A stretch of DNA of 64,000 nt from contig NC_083639.1 of assembly GCF_963576545.1 (NCBI RefSeq), positions 22,538,118 through 22,602,117 on the forward strand, read 5' to 3'. Below the pieces are notes generated by a model. That model had not been told where the DNA came from and did no database searches. It worked only from the letters and a program-made list of their open reading frames with translations. Shown here piece by piece: positions 48,967 through 60,520 of this stretch. The DNA comes from Limanda limanda. Its lineage: Eukaryota; Chordata; Actinopteri; Pleuronectiformes; Pleuronectidae. Positions within the stretch are counted from its first letter, which is position 1; each line of letters opens with the position of its first letter. Position numbers and translations under genes: made by a program.

Positions 48967-49652
48967 GAAACAACAGTAACGACACCCATACAAAAACGAC
49001 ACCAGGGCAGCGGAGACGCCTGTTGGAGGCTCTGTGGATCTATTGGAGCCAACCACTTCCATATTTTCTTGGACTGCCAAGCAGGCCTTACTAGGAAGAG
49101 ATCCACAAACATACAATGTATTTAATGTGAACATCCCATTAAATGTGAAACTTTGTTTTTGGGCAATATATTGTCTGAAACGTGGAACATAAAAGACAAA
49201 AAACTGCTCGCTATACTGTTGGCAGCTAGTAAGATATGTGTCACGAGGAAATGGTTAAAAGTGGACCTTCCCACCATTGATGATGGATTGAAATTGTGTA
49301 TGAGATTTGTTATGGAAAAGATCTCTTTTTCCCTCAAGGTCGAGAAAGACATTTTTTATATTATAATTATTATTTTATTTGAATATACTTGTGTTTTGTT
49401 TGATCCTCCTTTTTTTTTGATGTGAAGGGCGCTCCCCGGTTGGGTTCTCTTTACCTCTGTTATTGTTCCTACCTGGAGTAGTTTAGGTCCATAAAACAAA
49501 ACCCCAGAAAGGCAGTATGAACAAAATCACCCAAACTTACTACATCCATCCTTTCTTATGTCCTTGACAGACTAAATCTGTATTTAATGTATGTGATGGA
49601 AATGTGCCTTTCGAAATAAAAAGAGAATTTCAAAAAAAAGAAACAACAGTAA
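48967..49652 (+). mobile_element. 5'-truncated LINE (L1/Tx1-like) with 13-bp target-site duplication
   Basis: The body at 48980-49639 is flanked by GAAACAACAGTAA at 48967-48979 and again at 49640-49652, a perfect direct repeat. It ends in an A-rich tail (aattttcaaaaaaaa type) right before the second copy, as target-primed reverse transcription predicts. Translation of the plus strand, with one frame change, gives ANHFHIFWDC, then ETWNIKDKK and ILLAASK.CVTRKWL and MEKISFSL, resembling the C-terminus of L1/Tx1-group ORF2. Only the last roughly 660 bp were inserted. Confidence 0.85.
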
Positions 49653-50075
49653 TGAAGAGGTCCACAGCAGCAGTGTGCTCAGCAGTTTTCATTGATAAGC
49701 AAACATGATTAGAAATGTTACATTTCTTGAAACTCTTCTGACCTAATGTAAGCCATATTAGAAATGCATACAATCTGATTTTAATGCCACCTTGTTTCTC
49801 AGACACACTGATGATGAAACAGTCTCGGGAGTTACGTGATCTAGCTAGAGACAAGTTTCATTTGCATATTACACATGGCTCAGTTTCATTAAAAGGTGTT
49901 AATGTGAACAATTAGCATGTTAAGACTTTAACTCAGTCAATAGTCACTAGTGAGGGAACAAGTCAGGAGACATGACTACAGGTCAGTGCTGGTGACAGAT
50001 CTCCCTTCTCTTATTATGTCAGTGTCCCTACACACATGAGTGCACACAGGAAGCTGGTGTCCTCTATAATGTGGT

Positions 50076-53000
50076 TTAATACTCAATGGTCACTGCCTTT
50101 GTCTTCAGGTATTCGTTGAGAGCATCTTGACCTGTTGGAGAAATAGAGACTGACAGTGAGTATGGATATGAATCAAGAAAGGCCAGTGTCCGCTGTCCTA
50201 GCTCAACACCCCACAACAGCTTTCATACATATCAACAATAAGATGCAAAGAAATTAGGGGCTTATTTGTTGGATAGTACAAAAACTTAAGGTTCCATGTA
50301 AATTCTTGTAAACGGCACACAAAGTAATACATTCCAAGGGCTGAGAAAAGCTGGATCAACCCACTTTTTGGTTGCAATGTTATAACCCGCTTCATCTTTC
50401 AGTGTTGGTGCTTAAATCGCTATGAATGTTTTTGTACGTTTTTTACATCTTGAGAACAACGTGCAACAGCTATTTCTTTCTGTGCATCGTGCAAGATGCA
50501 ACACTGGCAAGACAGCAAGGTGAGAGAGCTTTTCAGATTCCTGTGTGTTTGTGACATGGAAAAACACAAAGGCAACTCCTCCACTGTCAATGGGAAAGAA
50601 TTTTTACCCACATTTTAAAAAATTGTGTACAGTTTGTATGAAAGGGGAATTAGCATTTCTCACTTTGGTTTTTTAACATTGAAGAAAGAAATAGAGCGGA
50701 AGTTAAAATGAGGCTTCGGGAATGGATTTAAACAAATTAAGTTAGCATCTTCCAAAAATGTTCCAAATACAATTTCCTCTTTTCCTGGACTATGTTCCTT
50801 TTGTTAAGGTGCATTTCAGGGAGTTTACATTCTATACAAATTATGTACATACAGTAAAGGAAAGCACTACAGCTACAGAGAAACAGCAGCAGTTTTTCTT
50901 ACCGAGGTCTTTACCAAATCCAGACTGTTTAAAGCCTCCGAAAGGCGAGGCCACATCAGTCTTGTTGTAGGTGTTGACAAATACTGTGCCAGCATTGAGC
51001 TTGTCACTGACGTACAGAGCTTTGCTGATGTCTCGCGTGAAAACACCCGACGCCAGGCCGTACTCTGTGGCGTTGGCCCTTCTCAGGACATCGTCCACAT
51101 CACTGAGACAAGTGGACAGAGAGGAGACGTCACAGTGGAAGAATTAGAGCAGAGAAGAAAACACTCAGGTATAGTCTTAATGATTAGAAGTAACTTGAGT
51201 TATCCTTACTCGCCCTTGAACTTGGAAATTATCATGACAGGGCCAAATGACTCCTCTTTTGCGATGTACATGTGGTCTTGAACGTCAGTGAACACCGTGG
51301 GTTCAAAGAAGAAACCTTTAGGAAGGAAACATATTATAAAGACAGCACATCATCCAGACGCATGGAGACTGTATCTCACTACACTATCGATCTTTTGTTG
51401 TCTCACCTGGTCGCTGTATCTGCTTGCTGCCACAGATCAGGGTGGCTCCCTCCTTCACACCGGTCTGACAGAACTCCACCAGTTTGTCCAGGTGGGCTTT
51501 GTGGTTCTGAGGGCCGTGGTCGGTGGATCGGTCCAGTGGATCACCAATCTTCATCTTATTCACCTCCTCAACCTGAAAGAAAAAACATCCAAACTCTAAA
51601 GTCCAACTGACATTCGTTTTAGTCCTCCCTTTTACTTTCAATCATCAGAAAGTAGGTATCTGGTGGAATGGCTCCTTTTCCTGCAGCTGGTGTTTCAGTG
51701 CTTGATTCACAGTAGCAGGGGAATGACTGTGTGTTGTGTGCCACTGGTAGGTCTGTGTCTAAATACATTCAACACCTGAGTATGAATGCAATATGACCCA
51801 AGTATAAGTAGTCCAGGCTCTCTGAACTTGTGGAACATCATCCCTGTTGTTGTGAGGCAAGAGGGAGAAAGACTGAGGAAGTCATCACTTCACAGGTGAT
51901 CGTCAGAGCTCCTGTCATTATATTCACTCTTTGCTCAGATTCGTCCTTTGAGAAAGAAAATAAACCCAACTAGAAAAAGGATATCATGTGTCCTGCAGAT
52001 CTCTGCTGGCAAGGAAACTGAAGCCGAGCTTGTTTTAGGAAAATCTGCAATCTGTAATATTTATGGTGTTAGATGACAGTTTTGGAATTTCATTCAGGAA
52101 GTTAAGTACATTTGTCAATCTGTCAGCCCCTTGGCTGCAGAAGAGTTTATTGTATAAGTGCAGCCAAGTGGAAATTATTTACAGAGGCTTTAGAAAGTAT
52201 TCAGGGAGACTTCAGAACTGAGTGCAGCCAAATATTTGAGAGTGCAGACGACCTCAGACACAGGACACACAGCCAAGACAACAGTGGAGTCTCTGAATGT
52301 CCTTGTGTGACCCAGTCAGAGCCCACACGTAAACCCCATAGAACATCTGTGAAGACACCTGAAGATCATAGTTCAGCTCGCTGACACTTCCCATATAATG
52401 CGTCAAGCTGGAGAAAATCCCAAAGGAAGAAAGCGATAAAAAAAACAATCCGGCAGTACAAAGCATTTAGATTTAATCAGGAAGAAACTGGATGCTTTAA
52501 ATGCTGCTAAAGGTATTTCTACAAAATAATATATTAAAAGGTCTCAACACATTTGCAAATGAGAGATTTCAGTTTTTGAATATAAATAAATATGCTAAAA
52601 TGTAATGTTTTCACTGTACTATTAATTATCTGGTGAAGATTGATAGACAAATACTGCAATTTTATTTTAATTTTATTTACTTTCCTCATTGTGTGGTCTC
52701 CACATACTAACCCTCAGTTTGCTCTGGTAAACCCTGTGTATGTTTGAAGCTCAGTGTGAGGTGTGTGTGACAAATTAATAAAGAGACACTGAAGCAGTCG
52801 TATGCTTTTCAGACATGTGGGGTTGAAATCTGAAATGAAAAACATCAGCAGTGTGAGATAGATAAAGACACGTACCACTCTTTTTACAAACTGGTCATGA
52901 ATGGTGTCTTCTACAAACAGTCTGCCGGCTGCAATGCAGTTCTCCCCCTTGTTGAAGAATACGGAACTCATGCCCTGAAACACACATGCACACACATTAA

Positions 53001-56000
53001 CATGAGACTTATCACATCTCATCCTCTCTTCCGCTCTCCACCAACTTTGTCTCCATAGAGAGGAGAAGCATGTTCACATTGTGGAGAGGATTGAGGCTCA
53101 CTCACAAATAAATATATACTGCTCCCTGTCTGCTTAATGAGTCTGGGTCCCAGTTCCCAGTATTATTCCAATGTGTCTGTTGACAGTTCATTATCCCATA
53201 TTATTTGCCAAATGTGTCAAAAAACTATATAATCTTTTTTGTTTGTTTTTACTTCTCATTCTGTACTAATTTTGTGTCGAACAATACTGCTTGTTGAATT
53301 TATTAAACTTCCTTAATGTGACTTTATATTTTACATGTCAGCAACTGGAGCACATGGACCTACACTGTCTCATCTGTTAAATCTGAATGTGTGTGAGGGT
53401 GGTGGTGAGAAATCGTCATTAAGTGACGTGACATGTTGAGCTGCTAGTTACTGTCAACTCTGCCACAGGGGGCGTTACACATTCTGTAAGAACTTACCAT
53501 GCGCACAGCCTTGTCCATGTCACAGTCACTGAAGATGATGAGTGGGGATTTTCCTCCGAGCTCCAGAGAGACTTTCTTCACGTTACTGACTGCACAACTT
53601 TGAATGGATAACAGCACAGGTGAGCAACAATGATACGTTCAGTTTGGATCAGGCTTGGTTAATCCACTTGACCTCTCACCTCTTCATGATGTGTTTACCG
53701 ATCTCAGTGGAACCCGTGAAGCCCAGTTTGCGGACATCGGGATGGTCAGACAGACGCTGACCCACCAGAGCGCCTTGAAGAAACGCACAAGTTTAAAAGC
53801 AGCTCACGCAGCCGCAGCAGTCAGCCTGCAGCTCATAGTGATGCTTGGTAAGAAAACAAGTGGCTTTCATGCTTTGCTGAGCTGCTCATATTTGAGGTTA
53901 ATTTGAGAAAGACCTTTAAACAGAAAAATCATTAAACATATTTGCTGTTCAGTCAGGCTGAGTGTGTGGGCTCCCACCTGCACCAGGCAGAATGTTAATG
54001 ACACCCTTGGGCAGTCCTGCCCTTGCTGCCAACTCAGCAAACTTCAACGCTGTGAGCGGAGTCACCTGCAAACACACATAAATGTTTGCAAATGTGTTTT
54101 TTAAATCCACTCAACAGTATTTACTACAGGCTGAGCAGACATTTTCATTTAGGCTTGTGCAGATGGAGCCTGACTGACCTGAGCAGGTTTGAGGACGATT
54201 GTGTTTCCAGCTGCCAGGCAGGCGGCCGTCTTCCAGGCCAACATCATCAGAGGGTAGTTCCAGGGAATCACGATGGCACACACTCTGACAGGAGACACAA
54301 GGAGGACTTCACTGTTTGTCTCTCTTAATTTATTTATATACTGAGGGAAAAAATGCTGGTTTGATTCAAGTTTATGGTGTTCGATAATATGTCTTGCTTC
54401 TGATCAGCATTGATTTAGTCATAGTTATTTATCTACTCACATAAACATTTGTGGAGTGACTAATATTTAATGATCCAGATGGAAGAATGCATGCTGTGCT
54501 AAGGAACACCAGATAGCCACACAACAGCACCAACTACCAACTAACTAGTATATGGGTAGAATCTACAAGTTTAGAGTAATCTAAAAGTTGTGTATATTTG
54601 TGAAATATAAAAATGTAAGCTGTAATCTTGAGTAACATATTTTATGTCTAATATTTTCTATGTCATTCTCACCCTATTGGCTCCTTCTTGGTAAAGGTGA
54701 GGTTACGATTGGGTCTGGCCTGGTTGATGGGGATGGTGCTGCCCTGTGGAAAGAGGACACAATTTATTTCCATGTATTTCCAACATACTTTCTGCTGCTT
54801 ATTAGCCATATAGGACTGTTATTCAGTAGCAGCATTTATCGAATGTCCATCTCATATTATGAGGGACACCACTATTAGGCTTTAAAAGCGGATGTCGTAC
54901 TTGGATCTTGTCACACCAGCCAGCAAAGTAGCGGAAGGTCTGGATGGACATGCCCACGTGAGTCTTGAGGGCCAGCGTGTAAACAGCTCCTGAGTCGATG
55001 GCTTCAATGGTGGCCAGTTCCTCCTGGTGCTGCTCCATGAGGTCAGCCAGCCTGCAGACAGGGAGGAAGAGTCACTCACGACATGGAACTAATAAAACTG
55101 CAATTCCTTTTTCTTCTCAGTGGCACAGAATGACAAAATATTGAGCTGATCACATTGACAGTGTAATGTAAACACAAAGTGAATATAGTGACCCCTTTAT
55201 TTATGATTACCTTCGGTTAATTCAATATGGCCAGAGGAAGCAGCTACATTTTGTCCTTATTAGATTATACAACCTGAGACCTTAAAGTATGGACTTGAAG
55301 ACAAATCATCCACTGATTCTCACACTATTCATTTCCTCCTTTTTTTTCTGTCAAACATATCAACTTAACCAAATCAGATTGCCCTGTTTATTTACATGAT
55401 TTCCTTAAACTGAGCCCTGTACAATTCAAACCAATGAGAGGAGATCAGTGAAATAAAGAACTGTATACATTATCTGTATGAAATAACTAAAATTGTATCT
55501 CTGGCAGAAAACCTTTGTGTTCATATGGGTTACATACTTGTAGATGAGTCTGCCTCTGTCTCTTGGGTTCATTTTGCCCCACTCTCCCTCCTCAAACGCC
55601 TCTTTAGCAGCAGCCACCGACTTGTCCACATCACTTATCTGGGCCAGAGACACTTCACAGATGACCTGTGGGACAGAAACAGGTTTAATATACGTGAGTG
55701 ATCACTTGCACTCCAACCCTCCTCTCCCTGTGGAATCAGTATGGTAGGATTGCGATACAATATACGAACAATATTCTGTGTAATCATTTTCTTTTTTTTC
55801 TCATTTGTATCCTGGTGATGAAGTCTGTCCTACCTGCATTACATCAAAGTTAGACCCGTGCAGACCTTGTATTAACATGCATCTCGAGTGATCAGATCAC
55901 ATTGGACAAGTTCAGGCGTGAATACACCCAAGAGAAACATGAGCCCACATTTTAAGATCCCATCACTCAGACTAAATTAGTGGTCCAGGTCACATGTGGC

Positions 56001-58376
56001 AACATTCTCTTAGATGTGTGATCACACTACATAATGAAGGACTCAGCTGACATCCTCTGACTTGCGTTATGAACCAATAATATATTACATGTGGCCACTG
56101 CTGCCACAATATTAACACTAATCCCCACATATTGATTGATTTTATCATTTCTGAAGCGAAGAAGAGTAAAATAATGAATCCTTTCACAGTAGAGCTGTGC
56201 ACAGTGCATTGATTGAGTCAGCTACACCTGATCCTGCTGCCTCGCTCTCGTTGCATCAGTGCACCACAAGGCTGCGTGCTAAGAACTCTGCTCTACTTTT
56301 TTCATATGTCTGCACTGGCAAACACCACTCAGACACTTTTCTCTAACTTGCAGAAAACGCAACAGAGGTAGGTCTGATCTTGATGGAGGTGAGACAGCCT
56401 ACATAGACTGCAAACTGGCATTATTGTGTATGTAGACATACACATGGTTGTATATTTTACATTTTTTACTGGGCAAAATGCTATATATATATTATTATTA
56501 TTTATGTGGTTTCTTCTTTTCTAAACAGTACTCAATTCGGAACAATTGTTACAAACAGCACAGTTGTGGTGGAGGTATTCAGCACTTCTACTACTACCAC
56601 TGTGTAAAAAAATATTTATTACGAGTACAGCTCTTAAAATGTTATTACTTAAATGTATTCCAAAGATAAAGCACTAACAGCAAATATAAGTATCTATTCT
56701 ATTTTATTCTCTCTATCACATACACACACAAGTACATATCTGTACAGTCAAAATGGCTTAAAAAACACATAATTTGGTCTTTGAGAACATTATCTGGTCT
56801 TTGTGAAGATGTAGCTCTATATGAGAGCACACATAGTCACTCTGTGTGGTTCTGTGTGGGGAAGACATCACTCTTCCACACCTCTTACATAATGTGACGG
56901 TTTGTCTGTCTCTTACTGTGCCGTCAGTCGGGTTGATGGTCTTGTAGGTCTTTCCTCCCTCAGCATCAACAAACTCTCCATTGATGAACAGCTGATGAGG
57001 CATTTTTATGGTCATATGGTTTATGTCCTTCTCTACCTGAGGAAGTAAAAATTGTACATGATCAACATGTTGTTACCTTGACCAACCAGTGATAAGTATC
57101 AGTGCAGTTCTAGGTGATTTTGAATTGCTCTTACATAATCAACGACCAGCTCCTCTTCACCGTCCTCCCCTCTGAGCTTCCTGACACACATCTGGATGAA
57201 ATCGTGGTATGTGGTGTTCATGTAGATGTCCTCATTCTGCAGCTGGCAGCTGCTGGTCCGGAGCTTCACCTCTTCTACGAGCCTGAAAAAAAACACAGAA
57301 ACGAGAGAGAGCAGAAGTAGTTATTATGCTTTGATCTGATTGGAACCACAGCCTTTTGGAAACAGCCTCTGGAGGCCTTCAGCGGTATTGTTTATGAGTA
57401 TGTGTCGATTTTGATGTACAGCTAATGGGGTTGATAGTTATTTTCTACTGGGAAAACTTGACCACACAGAATCACGTACAAAGAATGTGTACATCTGCAT
57501 TTCTTTGTTCACAAAGAAACCATCTTGTTAAAGACACTGTCTCCTCTCCTAGAGATGTAGTGCAGAGGTCTCTTGTGTTTGGGGAAGTGCAGGAGCCATG
57601 GCCAAGGCCAAAGGACAGGGCTGCTTCACTCCCTAGACACCACAGATATGAAACTGTGTAGTCATGTTATACTGTCCGAACATTGGAAAATCATTTACTC
57701 GTTTAGGAACTAGCAAACCAATAGACTAAATGATCTGTAGGGCTTTAAAGTGTGACCACAGGAGATCAGTCTTCAGAATATGAGAGGACATCATGCACGT
57801 CCAACCATTGATCGGTAGATTTTCCACAACAAACCTCTCCAACTAGCTTTGTTTTTGTCTTGCAAATGTTATTTGTAAAGTTCTGTACATAGAACCCATA
57901 ACTTTCAATTTGTAGTTGTTAGCACTAACATTCTAACCTCTGCATCCATTACTTTTGGATGTTTGAATTCTGGTAATTGTGTTCAAATAACTGCAGCTCA
58001 GTTTAACAGATAAATGAAGGTAACAAGAGCAACACACCATCTGTCATAGTTTCAGTACCTGACCACATCCATGGAAGTAGCACCAGACTTGAAGAAATCA
58101 GTGGACTCTTCAATATGACTCACATTGCTCAGAATGCTCTGCCACACTGCCTGTGAGGAAACATGGCCAAAAGTCAGTTTAAGTTCTCTTTTTTCTTGTT
58201 TTAATGACAAATCCACATTTCGTGGCCGTTACTGAGCAAATATGACCCACCCTCATCTGCTCAGCAAAGGTCTTCTCCTCCTCTGTGAGCTCCACAGCAG
58301 CGCTGCTCCCTGAGCTGAAGTACTGTGCTGCAGCGATCATCTTCCCATCCTCAAACTGCAGATTCTTCACCAACAG
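50076..58376 (-). CDS. aldh1l1: Cytosolic 10-formyltetrahydrofolate dehydrogenase, carrier and aldehyde dehydrogenase part (16 exons; 5' exons not in view)
   Basis: Exons in transcription order: 58376-58251, 58150-58059, 57282-57135, 57036-56917, 55665-55538, 55051-54901, 54743-54673, 54284-54179, 54065-53978, 53773-53680, 53597-53498, 52974-52876, 51572-51407, 51315-51210, 51102-50903, 50131-50076. All are GT/AG and stay in frame, giving 616 residues that match residues about 287-902 of the 902-residue family. Visible are the end of the hydrolase domain ([13 protein letters not shown]), the acyl-carrier-like domain with the phosphopantetheine serine (Ser68 in SGATSMD), and the full ALDH domain with [12 protein letters not shown] (catalytic Cys421), LELGGKSP (Glu387, 34 residues before it as in the family) and [13 protein letters not shown]. 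The enzyme oxidises 10-formyl-THF to THF and CO2 with NADP. ALDH1L1 fits better than mitochondrial ALDH1L2 ([42 protein letters not shown]), though some segments resemble L2. The formyl-hydrolase exons are missing upstream. Confidence 0.93.
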
Positions 58377-58708
58377 CTGCAGAGTCACAGAGAAGGAGGG
58401 GATTATTAAATTATTAGATTAACAACTAGATATACATATGTGACACCAGTTTACCCCCAAAGCACTGTTAAAAACCATCAGACCAGAAGGGGTATACTGA
58501 CAGCCTGTTTATTTATTGTGTCAGCAGGAGAAATCATCTCAAGTCATGTGACAGAGTTTCTCACAGTTTAGATATGAGAAGATAAAATAAGATAATCCTT
58601 TTTTTAGTCCTAAAATGGGGACATTTCCCATGTTACAGCAGCAATGGGGATAGTGAAAGTAGTAAAATCTTGAAAAAGTTAAAATATAAATGGCACATAT
58701 GTGTAAAA

Positions 58709-59240
58709 GAAATATTAGATTAGATTAGATTCAACTTTATTGTCATTTGCACAGTACAAGTACATTTGCAACGAATTGCAGTTTAGCGTCTAACCAGAAG
58801 TGCAAAAAAAGGCAGTAAAAGTGCAGAGTATAGTGCATATTAAAGTGAAAAATATAATAAATAAGATCTGTACAGTAGAAACATAGTTGGAATATTACAG
58901 TATTAAAAGGAATTGTAAGATATACGGACGATGAATACACTATGAGCAGGATAAAAATAAATATATGTAAATATGAATACACTATAGGCGGGATAATACA
59001 GTAATAAAAAACAAAGTAACAGTCAGTGCAATGTACGAATGTTCAAATGTTCAGTGGTTGAAGGAGGGCGTGTGACAGTCCAAGCCAGGGTGGAGGGGGG
59101 GAGTATAGTCAGTGGAGAAGGTGTGTGTGTGTGGGGGGGGGTGGCGGCTGCTATCGCTGTGGTGCAGAGTTCAGCAGGGTGACAGCCGCAGGAGTGAAGC
59201 TGTTCCTGAACCTGCTGGTCCGGGAATATATGCAGTAAAC
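58709..59240 (-). repeat. LINE 3' portion, minus orientation, with TTAGATT-type tail
   Basis: The segment starts with 'attagattagattagatt' followed by 'caactttattgtcatttgc', the reverse complement of the terminal repeat and AATAAAG end of a fish LINE. It extends through 'cagggtgacagccgcagg', a sequence common in such elements. No useful coding sequence remains. It is upstream of the first visible aldh1l1 exon. Confidence 0.65.
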
Positions 59241-59549
59241 AAAATTGCACATATGCACAGACAAAAATTAGTACTGCACAGTTATGGAGTTAAGGTGGAT
59301 TTGTTCCTCAGTATCAGAATCTGGTACATTTTGCCTACTGAGAGCATGGTGACCAATAGCAGCAGATCTACCAGACAATCACAAGTGACTTTTCGTTTCA
59401 AAGGTCTGTGGTTTCATCCAGTGGTGAAGTGAGATAAGTTCTCACGAGCTATTTCGCTTCGATTTATATGCCAATCAGATCACACCTTCGCTCCGCGTCT
59501 CCCGGCGGCACTTCCCCCTCCCCAGCCCCCCTACTGGGTCTGTTTCTGT

Positions 59550-60345
59550 CCGTTTGGGTCCACTGAACTGGTCCAGCAGACCATTACAGAGCAGAAGGCT
59601 GAAGCCCACTGCACGAGCAGATACAGTCTGCTCTGGGATCATTATTATTCATCTCCTTCCAGTCTGCTTTCATGTTCATCGAATGTGGAGGCTGCAGCGT
59701 ATCATCCGCTCTGCTGAGAAGGTGATCGGCTGCAATCTGCCATCTCTACAGGACCTGTTTGCCTCTAGGACCCTGAGGCGTGCAGGTAAGATTGTGGCCG
59801 ATCCCTCCCACCCGGGTCACAAACTCTTTGAGGTTCTTCCCTCGGGCAGGCCATCAGGACCAAAACCTCCCGCCACAAGACCAGCTTCTTCCCGACTGCA
59901 GTGGGCCTTATCAACAAGGCCCGGGACCCCCACCTGACTCGGACTTTTATTCCACCCCCACACCTCTAGGATGTGTTAAATTAACACATTATATCATATC
60001 ATATTATATTATACTGCATTACATTGCATATTGCAATATGACACTGTTAACTGTTTTGCATTTAGCATTTCACTTTTTATATTTTTTATATATTTTTATT
60101 CAGAAATGTTTATCTCAAAATAAATGTTACTTTGTATAAATATTGGTAAAAAGTGAGTAAATAAGAAGTAAACAGTGAGTAAATATATACTGGTTTCCCA
60201 TTTTTTATTGCTCTCCTATGCATGTTGTATTTATTGCGTTTTTATGTTTCTATGTTCATTGTTTGCACCAATAACCAGAGCAAATTCCTTGTATGTGTGA
60301 ACGTACTTGGCAATAAAATACTTCTGATTCTGACCTGCTTTACTG
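59550..60345 (+). mobile_element. L2/CR1-group LINE ORF2 C-terminus and 3' end, plus orientation
   Basis: The plus frame from about 59680 reads RLQRIIRSAEKVIGCNLPSL, QDLFASRTLRRAGKIVADPS and HPGHKLFEVLPSGR, the conserved C-terminal segment of L2/CR1-group fish LINE ORF2, then shifts frame. The 3' end is AT-rich and ends 'ggcaataaaatacttctgattctgac'. It faces the minus-strand LINE piece at 58709-59240 and lies just before the zinc-finger gene. Confidence 0.8.
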
Positions 60346-60407
60346 AAACGTTGAGTCTCCTAAAGTTAAATTCGGCACACTGGATTTATTGGTGCTTCAC
60401 ACTCCGG

Positions 60408-60425
60408 GGCAGAAGGTGGCGCTGT
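60408..60425 (+). promoter_or_regulatory. Partial CTCF-like motif upstream of the zinc-finger gene
   Basis: GGCAGAAGGTGGCGCTGTAG matches the CTCF core at 12 of 14 positions. It lies about 110 bp before the ATG, in GC-richer sequence that is probably the promoter or 5' UTR. Weak evidence. Confidence 0.25.
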
Positions 60426-60520
60426 AGCACATTTACGTTGTTGGCCAACCGCCAGAAGAGCAAGAAGAAGCGGAATAAAGCTCGCTGCAGAATCTCGACC
60501 AGACAGTGGACCCTAGCACA

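Noticed and set aside
53462..53476. Possible CTCF motif CCACAGGGGGCG in an aldh1l1 intron
   Set aside because: One base is missing relative to the consensus spacing, so the match is poor.
60506..60520. Upstream GTG start for the zinc-finger protein (MDPST extension)
   Set aside because: GTG is not a likely start in a vertebrate gene; the ATG at 60521 fits the family N-terminus.
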